From the NCBI GenBank assembly GCA_002409375.1, contig DHNF01000115.1, positions 9,557 to 14,741 of the forward strand: 5,185 nucleotides of DNA, read 5' to 3'. The notes under the pieces are model-generated. The model did no database searches. It had not been told where the DNA came from and saw only the letters and a program-made list of their open reading frames with translations. Each line of letters opens with the position of its first letter. Within the stretch, counting starts at the first letter, position 1. Source of the DNA: Ruminococcaceae bacterium UBA5423. GTDB taxonomy: Bacteria; Bacillota; Clostridia; Oscillospirales; Acutalibacteraceae. Shown piece after piece: positions 1 through 4,797 of the stretch. Both the position numbers and the translations under genes were made by a program.

Positions 1-512
1 CATTACTTGGAATGGTTGCTGACGTCAGTCAAAAAACCACGTGCAGTAATTCGGTCATGGCTTATGTGACGTTTGAGGATTTATACGGTTCTATCGAACT
101 TTTGGTGTTCCCAAGCGTGTTGTCAAAATATTTTTCGCTGATAAAGCCGGGAGAAATTATATTGGTGCGCGGGCGCATAAATGCAAGGGAGGACGAGTCA
201 CCTAAGATAATTGCCGACTATGTTGAATATGCTCCCCGTGCTGATAAGGCTGACGGATTAAGCCCCCATAAGCATAAAAAGAGTGCGCCGCCGGGTCTTT
301 ATCTGCGCATTTGCTCAGAACAGAGTGAGGACTATCGCCGTGCAAGCATGATTACTGCCGTTTTTGAAGGCTCGGTTCCTTTGTATATACGGTTTGATGA
401 TAATAAAAAGCTGATGCGCGCCCCAAAAAGCATGTATGTCTCGCCAAACGATATTATGCTTGAGGAACTGAAACGACTGTTAGGCCGTGATAATGTTATT
501 TTAATCGACTGA
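1..512 (+). CDS. dnaE: DNA polymerase III subunit alpha (DnaE), C-terminal end, 5' partial
   Basis: This is the last ~169 codons of the replicative DNA polymerase alpha subunit, which copies DNA in the cytoplasmic replisome. The frame is open from the window edge (first full codon at position 3), so the polymerase and PHP parts lie upstream. The visible part starts inside the OB-fold domain. It has the usual DnaE pattern of M-A-Y-V-T-F-E-D-L-Y-G-S-I-E followed by a hydrophobic strand, then L-V-R-G-R-I-N-A-R-E-D-E and P-K-I-I-A. A short basic linker (about 240-290 nt) leads to the C-terminal domain, beginning L-Y-L-R-I, with P-L-Y-I-R-F-D-D and ending E-E-L-K-R-L-L-G-R-D-N-V-I. The gene stops at TGA 510-512. 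That dnaE precedes pfkA is a known arrangement in Clostridia. An ATG at position 12 is internal and is not a real start. I see no truncation other than the window edge. Confidence 0.93.
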   Translation, partial: LLGMVADVSQKTTCSNSVMAYVTFEDLYGSIELLVFPSVLSKYFSLIKPGEIILVRGRINAREDESPKIIADYVEYAPRADKADGLSPHKHKKSAPPGLYLRICSEQSEDYRRASMITAVFEGSVPLYIRFDDNKKLMRAPKSMYVSPNDIMLEELKRLLGRDNVILID

Positions 513-559
513 TACACCTATTGTCCATGTAGAAGTATCAAATGTCCAGCTAACATCCC

Positions 560-587
560 TTGCGCTTCTAAGCCAGTAGTGTATAAT
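560..587 (+). promoter_or_regulatory. Candidate sigma-A promoter, distal, dnaE-pfkA gap
   Basis: TTGCGC (560-565) lies 16 bp before a perfect TATAAT (582-587). The -35 box matches the consensus at four of six bases. The -10 box sits in a 10-bp AT palindrome (582-591), so the match could partly reflect AT-rich composition. It would give a leader of about 100 nt for pfkA. It is the weaker of the two candidates in this gap. Confidence 0.3.
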
Positions 588-625
588 TATAGAAATACTT
601 AAAAATCCGCATTGAGCCAACCGTA

Positions 626-653
626 TTAAGACGCCTTTTTTTGGTATTATAAT
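626..653 (+). promoter_or_regulatory. Candidate sigma-A promoter for pfkA-ispD-ispF
   Basis: TTAAGA (626-631) lies 16 bp before a perfect TATAAT (648-653). Transcription would begin near 660, giving a leader of about 30 nt that just accommodates the pfkA ribosome binding site at 676-684. The -35 box matches the consensus at four of six bases. A run of seven T (636-642) falls in the spacer. I found no GC-rich hairpin before that run, so I do not call it the dnaE terminator. Confidence 0.5.
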
Positions 654-675
654 AGAGATTTGGCATGCAGTTGTT

Positions 676-684
676 AAGGAGAGG
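676..684 (+). promoter_or_regulatory. Ribosome binding site of pfkA
   Basis: AAGGAGAGG ends 6 nt before the GTG at 691. It is a strong Shine-Dalgarno match and fixes the non-ATG start of pfkA. The encoded N-terminus then begins exactly as in other PfkA proteins. Confidence 0.8.
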
Positions 685-690
685 ATACCA

Positions 691-1659
691 GTGTCTGTTA
701 AAAAAATTGCAGTATTGACGAGTGGCGGCGACGCACCGGGAATGAATGCTGCGATACGCTCAGTTACGCGTACCGCATTAAACAGGGGGGTTGATGTATT
801 CGGAGTCTACCGTGGGTATAACGGTCTGATCAACGCTGATATATTCCCGATGAATCTGCGCAGTGTTTCGGATATTATTCACCGCGGCGGTACAATGCTG
901 TATACTGCCCGTTGCCCCGAATTTAATACTGAGCAGGGTGTGCAGAAAGCCGTAGAAGTATGCCGTGACAACGGCATTGAGGGAATTGTTGTAATCGGCG
1001 GTGACGGATCGTTTCGCGGAGCGCGTGATTTAACCAAGCGAGGCATGCCATGCATCGGCATTCCCGGTACAATAGATAATGACATTTCTTGCTGTGATTA
1101 TACAATAGGCTTTGACACCGCAATGAATACCTGTATGGATATGGTGGACAAGCTGCGTGATACAGCTCAGTCCCATGACAGGTGCAGTGTTGTTGAGGTA
1201 ATGGGGCGCAACGCCGGCTACTTGGCGCTAAATGTGGGTATTGCTGTTGGTGCTACATCAGTTTTAGTACCCGAAATGCCGTATGATTTTGAACGTGACA
1301 TTTTAAAACGTATGAACGCCACCTCGTTTACTGGCAAAAAGCATTTTATTGTCGTGGTTGCCGAGGGAGTCGGCGGTGTGATGGAGCTTTCTGAAGAAAT
1401 TGAGAAACACACCGGCATTGAGAGCCGAGCAACAATACTTGGCCATGTGCAGCGCGGGGGTTCCCCGACTGTTCGAGACCGTGTACTTGCAAGTGAAATG
1501 GGTCATCATGCGGTAGAACTGCTGCTTGAGGGTAAGAGCAATCGTGTTGTATCATTCCAAAACGATAAGATTCTTGATTTTGATATCGAGATTGCTCTTG
1601 ATATGAAAAAACCCTTTGATTTTGAACTTTACAATATGGCTCACGAAATTTCGATATAA
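691..1659 (+). CDS. pfkA: ATP-dependent 6-phosphofructokinase
   Basis: PfkA phosphorylates fructose 6-phosphate to fructose 1,6-bisphosphate with ATP, the committing step of glycolysis, as a cytoplasmic tetramer. The 322 residues match the usual length of about 320. Visible motifs: G-G-D-A-P-G-M-N at 12-19 (ATP binding), G-G-D-G-S at 103-107, P-G-T-I-D-N-D at 125-131 with the catalytic Asp129, M-G-R at 171-173, and H-V-Q-R-G-G-S-P at 252-259 (sugar-phosphate site with His252 and Arg255). Gly106 after the aspartate and Gly126 before T-I-D-N-D are the residues of ATP-using enzymes; pyrophosphate-using relatives carry Asp and Lys there. The start is GTG, supported by the AAGGAGAGG site. ispD follows after 18 bp, so the two are probably cotranscribed. 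In many Firmicutes pyruvate kinase follows pfkA; here isoprenoid genes do. Allosteric control by ADP and PEP is usual for the family, but I have not assigned every effector residue. Confidence 0.97.
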   Translation: MSVKKIAVLTSGGDAPGMNAAIRSVTRTALNRGVDVFGVYRGYNGLINADIFPMNLRSVSDIIHRGGTMLYTARCPEFNTEQGVQKAVEVCRDNGIEGIVVIGGDGSFRGARDLTKRGMPCIGIPGTIDNDISCCDYTIGFDTAMNTCMDMVDKLRDTAQSHDRCSVVEVMGRNAGYLALNVGIAVGATSVLVPEMPYDFERDILKRMNATSFTGKKHFIVVVAEGVGGVMELSEEIEKHTGIESRATILGHVQRGGSPTVRDRVLASEMGHHAVELLLEGKSNRVVSFQNDKILDFDIEIALDMKKPFDFELYNMAHEISI

Positions 1660-1677
1660 CGGGAACGGTGATGCTTA

Positions 1678-2415
1678 ATGGAGCATATCCGATTATTCGA
1701 TGTACCAAAATCACATAAAGGTGACAAGCGGGCGGCGGCTGTTTTGGTTGCCGCCGGTAGTTTTGCACGAATGAACGGCATACCAAAGCAGTTGTATGAA
1801 ATTGATGGTATGCCGGTGATAGCACATACCATAAGAGCATTTGAACAAGCCAAACATATTAAGGAAATTGTACTTGTGGCAAGGCGTCAGGACTTACAGA
1901 CCTTTTGCGGTGTTTGCAAACAATATGGTTTTAAAAAAGTCACTGCCATAGCAGAGGGCGGACAAACGCGACAGCAATCTGTGATTAAGGGCGTTGAAAT
2001 AATAAGTGCATCGCCTTATATCGCTGTACATGACGGCGCCCGACCGTTGATTAGGCCGCAAAAAATCGACGAGGTTGTAGAGGCTGCATGGCATTTTGGT
2101 GCCGCCGCCGCAGCAGTCCCGGTTAAAGATACCGTCAAAATAGCGGATGACGACGGCTTTATCATGCACACACCCGAACGCAGTCGGCTGTGGTTCGTGC
2201 AAACTCCTCAGGTTTTTGAAACACGATTGTTTTTACATGCCATAGAAACGGCATCTTCAAAGAATTATGACTTTACAGATGATTGCCAGCTTGTAGAAAA
2301 CACAGGTCATAAGATATCTTTGGTAAAATCTGATTATGATAATATTAAGATTACCACACCCGACGATATTGCATATGTAAAAGGTATTATCGAAGCCAAA
2401 AATATTAGGGGTTGA
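1678..2415 (+). CDS. ispD: 2-C-methyl-D-erythritol 4-phosphate cytidylyltransferase
   Basis: IspD joins CTP and methylerythritol 4-phosphate to give CDP-methylerythritol, the third step of the MEP route to isoprenoid precursors, in the cytoplasm. The nucleotide-binding signature [11 protein letters not shown] is at 22-32 with the catalytic-type Arg31 and Lys37 (P-K-Q). G-G-Q-T-R-Q-Q-S-V is at 94-102, H-D-G-A-R-P-L at 118-124, P-V-K-D-T at 148-152, T-P-Q-V-F at 176-180, T-D-D at 200-202 and N-I-K at 222-224. All are expected of IspD. The protein has 245 residues, slightly long because about 18 polar, partly basic residues precede the first strand (A-A-A-V-L-V). An in-frame TGA at 1669-1671 excludes an earlier start, and the next ATG is inside the active-site loop, so ATG 1678 is the only reasonable start. 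The ribosome binding site is weak (GGGAACGG, 1661-1668), which suggests translation partly depends on pfkA. ispF follows after 4 bp. Confidence 0.95.
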   Translation: MEHIRLFDVPKSHKGDKRAAAVLVAAGSFARMNGIPKQLYEIDGMPVIAHTIRAFEQAKHIKEIVLVARRQDLQTFCGVCKQYGFKKVTAIAEGGQTRQQSVIKGVEIISASPYIAVHDGARPLIRPQKIDEVVEAAWHFGAAAAAVPVKDTVKIADDDGFIMHTPERSRLWFVQTPQVFETRLFLHAIETASSKNYDFTDDCQLVENTGHKISLVKSDYDNIKITTPDDIAYVKGIIEAKNIRG

Positions 2416-2419
2416 CATC

Positions 2420-2893
2420 ATGCGCATAGGGCACGGATATGACGTACATCGGCTTGTTGTCGGGCGGCAGCTTATTATCGGGGGAGTTGATATTCCTTTT
2501 GAAAAGGGCTTGCTTGGGCACTCTGACGGCGATGTTCTGGCACATGCGATAACAGATTCGTTGCTGGGTGCCGCCGCGCTTGGGGATATTGGGAAATTGT
2601 TTCCCGACACTGACGACCGGTTTCGTGGAGCGGACAGTACTATTTTGCTTGAAAGTGCAGCACAAAGGGTTTATTCATATGGATTTCGCATCTCTAATGT
2701 TGATGCAACGATAATAGCGCAGGCACCAAAACTAAGTGCTCATATCCCGGAAATGCGCCATCGTTTAGCTTCGGCCTTGAGTGTGGATATTTCAAAAGTA
2801 AGTGTTAAAGCCACCACCGAGGAAGGGCTTGGATTTACCGGTTCGGGCGACGGAATTGCCGCACACGCCGTTTGTCTTTTGGAAGAAATATAA
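2420..2893 (+). CDS. ispF: 2-C-methyl-D-erythritol 2,4-cyclodiphosphate synthase
   Basis: IspF cyclises CDP-methylerythritol 2-phosphate to methylerythritol cyclodiphosphate with release of CMP, the fifth step of the MEP pathway. It is a homotrimeric metal-dependent enzyme of the cytoplasm. The 157 residues are the typical single-domain length. The metal ligands Asp8 and His10 sit in G-H-G-Y-D-V-H-R near the N-terminus, and His42 is the third ligand. H-S-D-G-D (34-38), F-P-D-T-D (61-65) and [12 protein letters not shown] (130-141) are family signatures. The gene begins 4 bp after the ispD stop, with AGGGG (2407-2411) as ribosome binding site inside the end of ispD, so the two are translated together. 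IspD and IspF are neighbours or fused in many bacteria. IspE, which acts between them, is not in this window. Just after the stop comes a strong hairpin (2927-2948). Confidence 0.98.
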   Translation: MRIGHGYDVHRLVVGRQLIIGGVDIPFEKGLLGHSDGDVLAHAITDSLLGAAALGDIGKLFPDTDDRFRGADSTILLESAAQRVYSYGFRISNVDATIIAQAPKLSAHIPEMRHRLASALSVDISKVSVKATTEEGLGFTGSGDGIAAHAVCLLEEI

Positions 2894-2898
2894 ACCGC

Positions 2899-2942
2899 GC
2901 AATGCGCCGCAGCAATGCATTTGTAGGGAGCGCCGTCCCCGG
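2899..2942 (+). repeat. 44-bp direct repeat, copy 1
   Basis: This block recurs 255 bp downstream at 3154-3197 with 43 of 44 bases identical; the only change is C2938 to T3193. It has a left part containing GCAATGC twice (2899-2905 and 2912-2918), then ATTTGTAGGGAGCGCCG, the left arm of hairpin A1. It starts 6 bp after the ispF stop codon. Here the palindrome that follows is complete; in copy 2 it is not. Confidence 0.92.
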
Positions 2943-2948
2943 CGCTCC
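2927..2948. repeat. Palindrome A1: perfect 9-bp hairpin, possible ispF terminator
   Basis: GGAGCGCCG (2927-2935) pairs with CGGCGCTCC (2940-2948) around a TCCC loop. GTAGG precedes it. It is 33 bp after the ispF stop and is followed by the T-rich GCTTTAAATATTT, so it may end or protect the pfkA-ispD-ispF transcript. The T-run is interrupted, so this would be a poor classical intrinsic terminator. The same palindrome type occurs reversed at 3025-3046 and truncated at 3182-3197. Confidence 0.85.
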
Positions 2949-2973
2949 GCTTTAAATATTTCATATAAATCGT

Positions 2974-3000
2974 GTAGGAGTGCACCTATGTGTGCACCCG
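2974..3000. repeat. Palindrome B1: hairpin with CTATGT loop
   Basis: GTGCAC (2980-2985) pairs with GTGCAC (2992-2997) around CTATGT. One A-C mismatch (2979/2998) interrupts a further pair (2978/2999). GTAGG precedes the stem, as in type A. The stretch 2979-3000 matches 3100-3121 except for three bases. Two of these are the paired change T-A to C-G (2981/2996 against 3102/3117), so the stem is kept. Confidence 0.8.
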
Positions 3001-3006
3001 AAAATG

Positions 3007-3062
3007 CACCTTGCAGAAACAACCGGAACGCTGAGGACAGCGTTCCCTACGGTTTCAAGGTG
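3007..3062. repeat. Palindrome A2 (reverse orientation) within a 56-bp imperfect inverted repeat
   Basis: The core GGAACGCTG (3025-3033) pairs perfectly with CAGCGTTCC (3038-3046) around AGGA. Read on the minus strand it is GTAGGGAACGCTG-TCCT-CAGCGTTCC, the same pattern as A1 with two stem pairs exchanged (G-C to A-T and C-G to T-A). Outside the core, CACCTTG (3007-3013) pairs with CAAGGTG (3056-3062) and AAAC (3017-3020) with GTTT (3052-3055), separated by small bulges. The whole looks like a compact unit with its own terminal inverted repeats, similar to very small MITE or REP-like elements. No gene overlaps it. Confidence 0.82.
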
Positions 3063-3076
3063 TCTATTTTGATGTC

Positions 3077-3136
3077 TGCAAAATAATTGAAAAACAGGGG
3101 GCGCACCTATGTGTGCGCCCGCAATTCGTTATTGCA
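3077..3136. repeat. Palindrome B2: 8-bp hairpin within a 60-bp imperfect inverted repeat
   Basis: GGGCGCAC (3099-3106) pairs perfectly with GTGCGCCC (3113-3120) around the same CTATGT loop as B1. Outer arms AATTG (3085-3089) with CAATT (3122-3126), and TGCAA (3077-3081) with TTGCA (3132-3136), extend it to about 60 bp, with an A-rich left spacer and a 3/5-nt internal loop. The core is certain. The outer arms are short and AT-rich and could be chance. Confidence 0.75.
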
Positions 3137-3153
3137 CAATTGAATATCATAGT

Positions 3154-3197
3154 GCAATGCGCCGCAGCAATGCATTTGTAGGGAGCGCCGTCTCCGG
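3154..3197 (+). repeat. 44-bp direct repeat, copy 2, with truncated palindrome A3
   Basis: This matches 2899-2942 at 43 of 44 bases in the same orientation. The left arm GGAGCGCCG (3182-3190) and a TCTC loop are present, but only CGG of the right arm (3195-3197) remains. The sequence then runs into unrelated DNA (GTGTAATC) 35 bp before the next promoter. The sharp end of similarity suggests a deletion or a rearrangement endpoint at 3197/3198. Confidence 0.9.
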
Positions 3198-3231
3198 GTG
3201 TAATCAAATAAATCAGCCTTGTGGATACTTT

Positions 3232-3261
3232 TTGACCTTTACCGGTTTGCAAGCATATATT
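3232..3261 (+). promoter_or_regulatory. Sigma-A-like promoter of the DUF3343-like / desulfurase-like pair
   Basis: TTGACC (3232-3237) and TATATT (3256-3261) are separated by 18 bp, and each box matches the consensus at five of six bases. Transcription would start near 3268. This argues against the in-frame TTG at 3260 as a start codon, because it lies inside the -10 box. It leaves a leader of only 20-30 nt. Confidence 0.6.
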
Positions 3262-3283
3262 GGTATATGGAAGTCCATTCAAT

Positions 3284-3291
3284 GGGGTGAT
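3284..3291 (+). promoter_or_regulatory. Ribosome binding site favouring the TTG start at 3296
   Basis: GGGGTGAT matches the 16S-complementary GAGGTGAT with one G-U wobble. The GGTG part (3286-3289) lies 6 nt before TTG 3296. The alternative GTG start at 3287 overlaps this site and would have only GGAAG (3269-3273), 13 nt upstream. Confidence 0.45.
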
Positions 3292-3295
3292 TATA

Positions 3296-3523
3296 TTGGG
3301 TTTATGCTTTTATGTTAGTTCGATTACCAATGCTATGCGAGGCAAATCAATACTTGAACAAAACAATATACGGGCTTTTATAAACCGCTCACATGACGAA
3401 TGCATTAATAACGGATGCGGTTACTGCATCATAGTTACATCTGATTTTGAAAAGGCGGAAAGACTGCTTCGTTCAATCGGCATACGCATCCGAGGCCAGA
3501 AATATGCGGATGATACGCCATGA
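3296..3523 (+). CDS. DUF3343-like small protein, putative Se/S carrier
   Basis: This small protein of 75 residues resembles DUF3343, a family described as putative selenium/sulfur carrier-like. I recognise it by pattern: a hydrophobic first strand (L-C-F-Y-V), then S-S-I-T-N-A-M-R-G-K at 8-17, a helix and strand (I-L-E-Q-N-N-I-R-A-F), the conserved N-N-G-C-G-Y at 38-43 with a second strand, and a final helix with E-K-A-E-R-L-L and a glycine turn (S-I-G-I-R). This is a beta-alpha-beta-beta-alpha layout. Cys41 in G-C-G-Y is the likely functional residue; Cys4, Cys36 and Cys44 are also present. There is no in-frame ATG before the conserved region. TTG 3296 is chosen for its ribosome binding site; GTG 3287 (78 aa) is possible, and TTG 3260 (87 aa) falls within the promoter. 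Its TGA overlaps the ATG of the desulfurase-like gene, so the two are probably translated together. Carrier function is inferred, not shown. Confidence 0.75.
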   Translation: MGLCFYVSSITNAMRGKSILEQNNIRAFINRSHDECINNGCGYCIIVTSDFEKAERLLRSIGIRIRGQKYADDTP

Positions 3524-4689
3524 CAAAGCAAAAAATTAATCAATGTATATATTTTGACAATGCCGCCACAACATGGCCAAAACCTTTATCGGTAATCAGG
3601 GCCGTGTGCCGTGCATTGACCGAATATGGGGCGAACCCGGGACGAAGCGGTTATTCGATGGGGATGGCATCGTCGCAGCAGATATTTCGCTGCCGTCAAC
3701 AGGCGGCCGAATTTTTTAATCTTGACAATCCCGCAAATGTGGTTTTTGTCCAAAGCTGTACAATGGCTTTGAACATCGTGCTTAAAGGATTGCTAAAGAA
3801 TGGGGGGCGTGTAATTGTATCCGACTTGGAGCACAATGCGGTTATGCGTCCGCTGCATGCACTGTCTTTGTGCAAGCCTGTATATGATATAGCCCGTGTT
3901 ACCCCAGGTAACACGGAAAAAACTTTAGAGTCCTTTCACCGCCTGATACGCTCGGATACCAAGGCTATTGTATGCCTGCATTCATCAAATGTGTTCGGAG
4001 TTAGGCTACCTATACCAGAGCTTGGCAGACTGGCGCGTCAATATGGCGTTCTGTTTGTTGTGGACGGGGCGCAAAGTGCCGGCTTACTTCCAATTGACAT
4101 GCAGGCCGACGGCATTGATTTTCTTTGCGTTCCGGGCCACAAAGGACTTTACGGCCCCATGGGAATCGGCATGCTTTTGTGCAATTGCAAACAATATTTG
4201 CCGCCGTTATTTGAAGGCGGAACGGGCAGCCTTTCGGCAGATCTGGCACAGCCAGTCGAGCTCCCGGACAGATTTGAAAGCGGCACACCTAATACAGCGG
4301 GCATTTGTGGATTGTGCGCCGGTTTTGAATTTGTGAAAAAACGCGGCATACAAAACATTTTAGAACATGAAACGAGAATCATAAAATATATATACCATAG
4401 ACTTGAAACCATGAAAGACGTTATACTTTATACAGAATGCCCTGATATAGACCGGTATTCCCCTGTGATAGCCTTTAATATTAGAAACCGCCAAAGCGAA
4501 GACGCTGCCGAAGCATTAAACCGCCGAGGGATTGCGGTGCGAGCGGGCCTGCATTGTGCCCCAAGCGCACACAAGCACTTTAATACTCTCAATACCGGAG
4601 CGGTGAGAATAGCACCAAATGTGTTTACCACTATGAAAGATGCACAGTATTTGTGCGATTGCATACGGGAAGAAACTAATTGCGAATAG
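3520..4689 (+). CDS. Cysteine desulfurase / selenocysteine lyase-like class V aminotransferase
   Basis: This is a PLP-dependent enzyme of fold type I, class V, 389 residues, close to the 375-390 usual for the cysteine desulfurase family found in Firmicutes outside the IscS/SufS housekeeping set. Such enzymes remove sulfur (or selenium) from cysteine (or selenocysteine) and hold it as a persulfide. Motifs: Y-F-D-N-A-A-T-T at 11-18, E-H-N at 104-106, H-S-S-N at 154-157, V-V-D-G-A-Q-S at 180-186 (Asp182 and Gln185 contact PLP), P-G-H-K-G at 205-209 with the Schiff-base Lys208, E-S-G-T-P-N at 253-258, and R-A-G-L-H-C-A-P at 341-348 with the likely catalytic Cys346. V-R-I-A-P at 362-366 replaces the more common V-R-F-S-P type. 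There are 16 cysteines, including C-x-C at 221-223 and 379-381, which is many for this family. The start ATG overlaps the preceding stop (ATGA, 3520-3523) and lacks a clear ribosome binding site, consistent with translational coupling. The real substrate cannot be read from the sequence. Confidence 0.92.
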   Translation: MTKQKINQCIYFDNAATTWPKPLSVIRAVCRALTEYGANPGRSGYSMGMASSQQIFRCRQQAAEFFNLDNPANVVFVQSCTMALNIVLKGLLKNGGRVIVSDLEHNAVMRPLHALSLCKPVYDIARVTPGNTEKTLESFHRLIRSDTKAIVCLHSSNVFGVRLPIPELGRLARQYGVLFVVDGAQSAGLLPIDMQADGIDFLCVPGHKGLYGPMGIGMLLCNCKQYLPPLFEGGTGSLSADLAQPVELPDRFESGTPNTAGICGLCAGFEFVKKRGIQNILEHETRIIKYIYHRLETMKDVILYTECPDIDRYSPVIAFNIRNRQSEDAAEALNRRGIAVRAGLHCAPSAHKHFNTLNTGAVRIAPNVFTTMKDAQYLCDCIREETNCE

Positions 4690-4714
4690 TATTCACTCTA
4701 ACGGTTTTAGGGGA

Positions 4715-4742
4715 TTGCAATAATCATATATTATGATAAAAT
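4715..4742 (+). promoter_or_regulatory. Extended -10 promoter for cdaA
   Basis: TTGCAA (4715-4720), a 16-bp spacer, and TGATAAAAT (4734-4742), which supplies the TG of an extended -10 and a five-of-six TAAAAT box. Transcription would start near 4749, about 50 nt before cdaA. It makes cdaA independent of the preceding pair, although I see no hairpin terminator between 4690 and 4715. Confidence 0.6.
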
Positions 4743-4797
4743 AAGAATGAAAGATTGTAAGAAAAAATTACGGATGTGAACGAGGGGATGAATATTT

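Noticed and set aside
510..645. Intrinsic terminator after dnaE
   Set aside because: TGATAC/GTATCA (510-515/535-540) is a weak stem with a 19-nt loop and no following T-run. The T-run at 636-642 has no GC-rich stem before it. Neither is convincing.
513..690. Riboswitch or structured leader before pfkA
   Set aside because: The gap is short and AT-rich, with no recognisable conserved aptamer motif. Two promoters explain it well enough.
1346..1840. Minus-strand open frame of 164 codons over pfkA and ispD
   Set aside because: It is antisense to two well-conserved genes, crosses their boundary, and shows no domain pattern.
2802..3086. Open frame of 94 codons on the + strand overlapping the end of ispF
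   Set aside because: It starts inside ispF in another frame and then runs through the palindromic repeats. Its composition is that of a shadow frame plus repeat DNA, with no ribosome binding site and no recognisable domain.
2899..3197. CRISPR array
   Set aside because: The repeats are not evenly spaced, occur in both orientations, differ in type, and there are no uniform spacers or cas genes.
3064..3318. Open frames on both strands across the repeat cluster (3064-3282 minus, 3109-3318 plus)
   Set aside because: They consist largely of translated palindromes and direct repeat. The plus frame also crosses the promoter and enters the DUF3343-like gene in another frame.
4010..4336. Overlapping frames inside the desulfurase-like gene (4010-4288 minus, 3968-4336 plus)
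   Set aside because: They fall wholly inside a strongly conserved PLP-enzyme reading frame and lack independent start signals.
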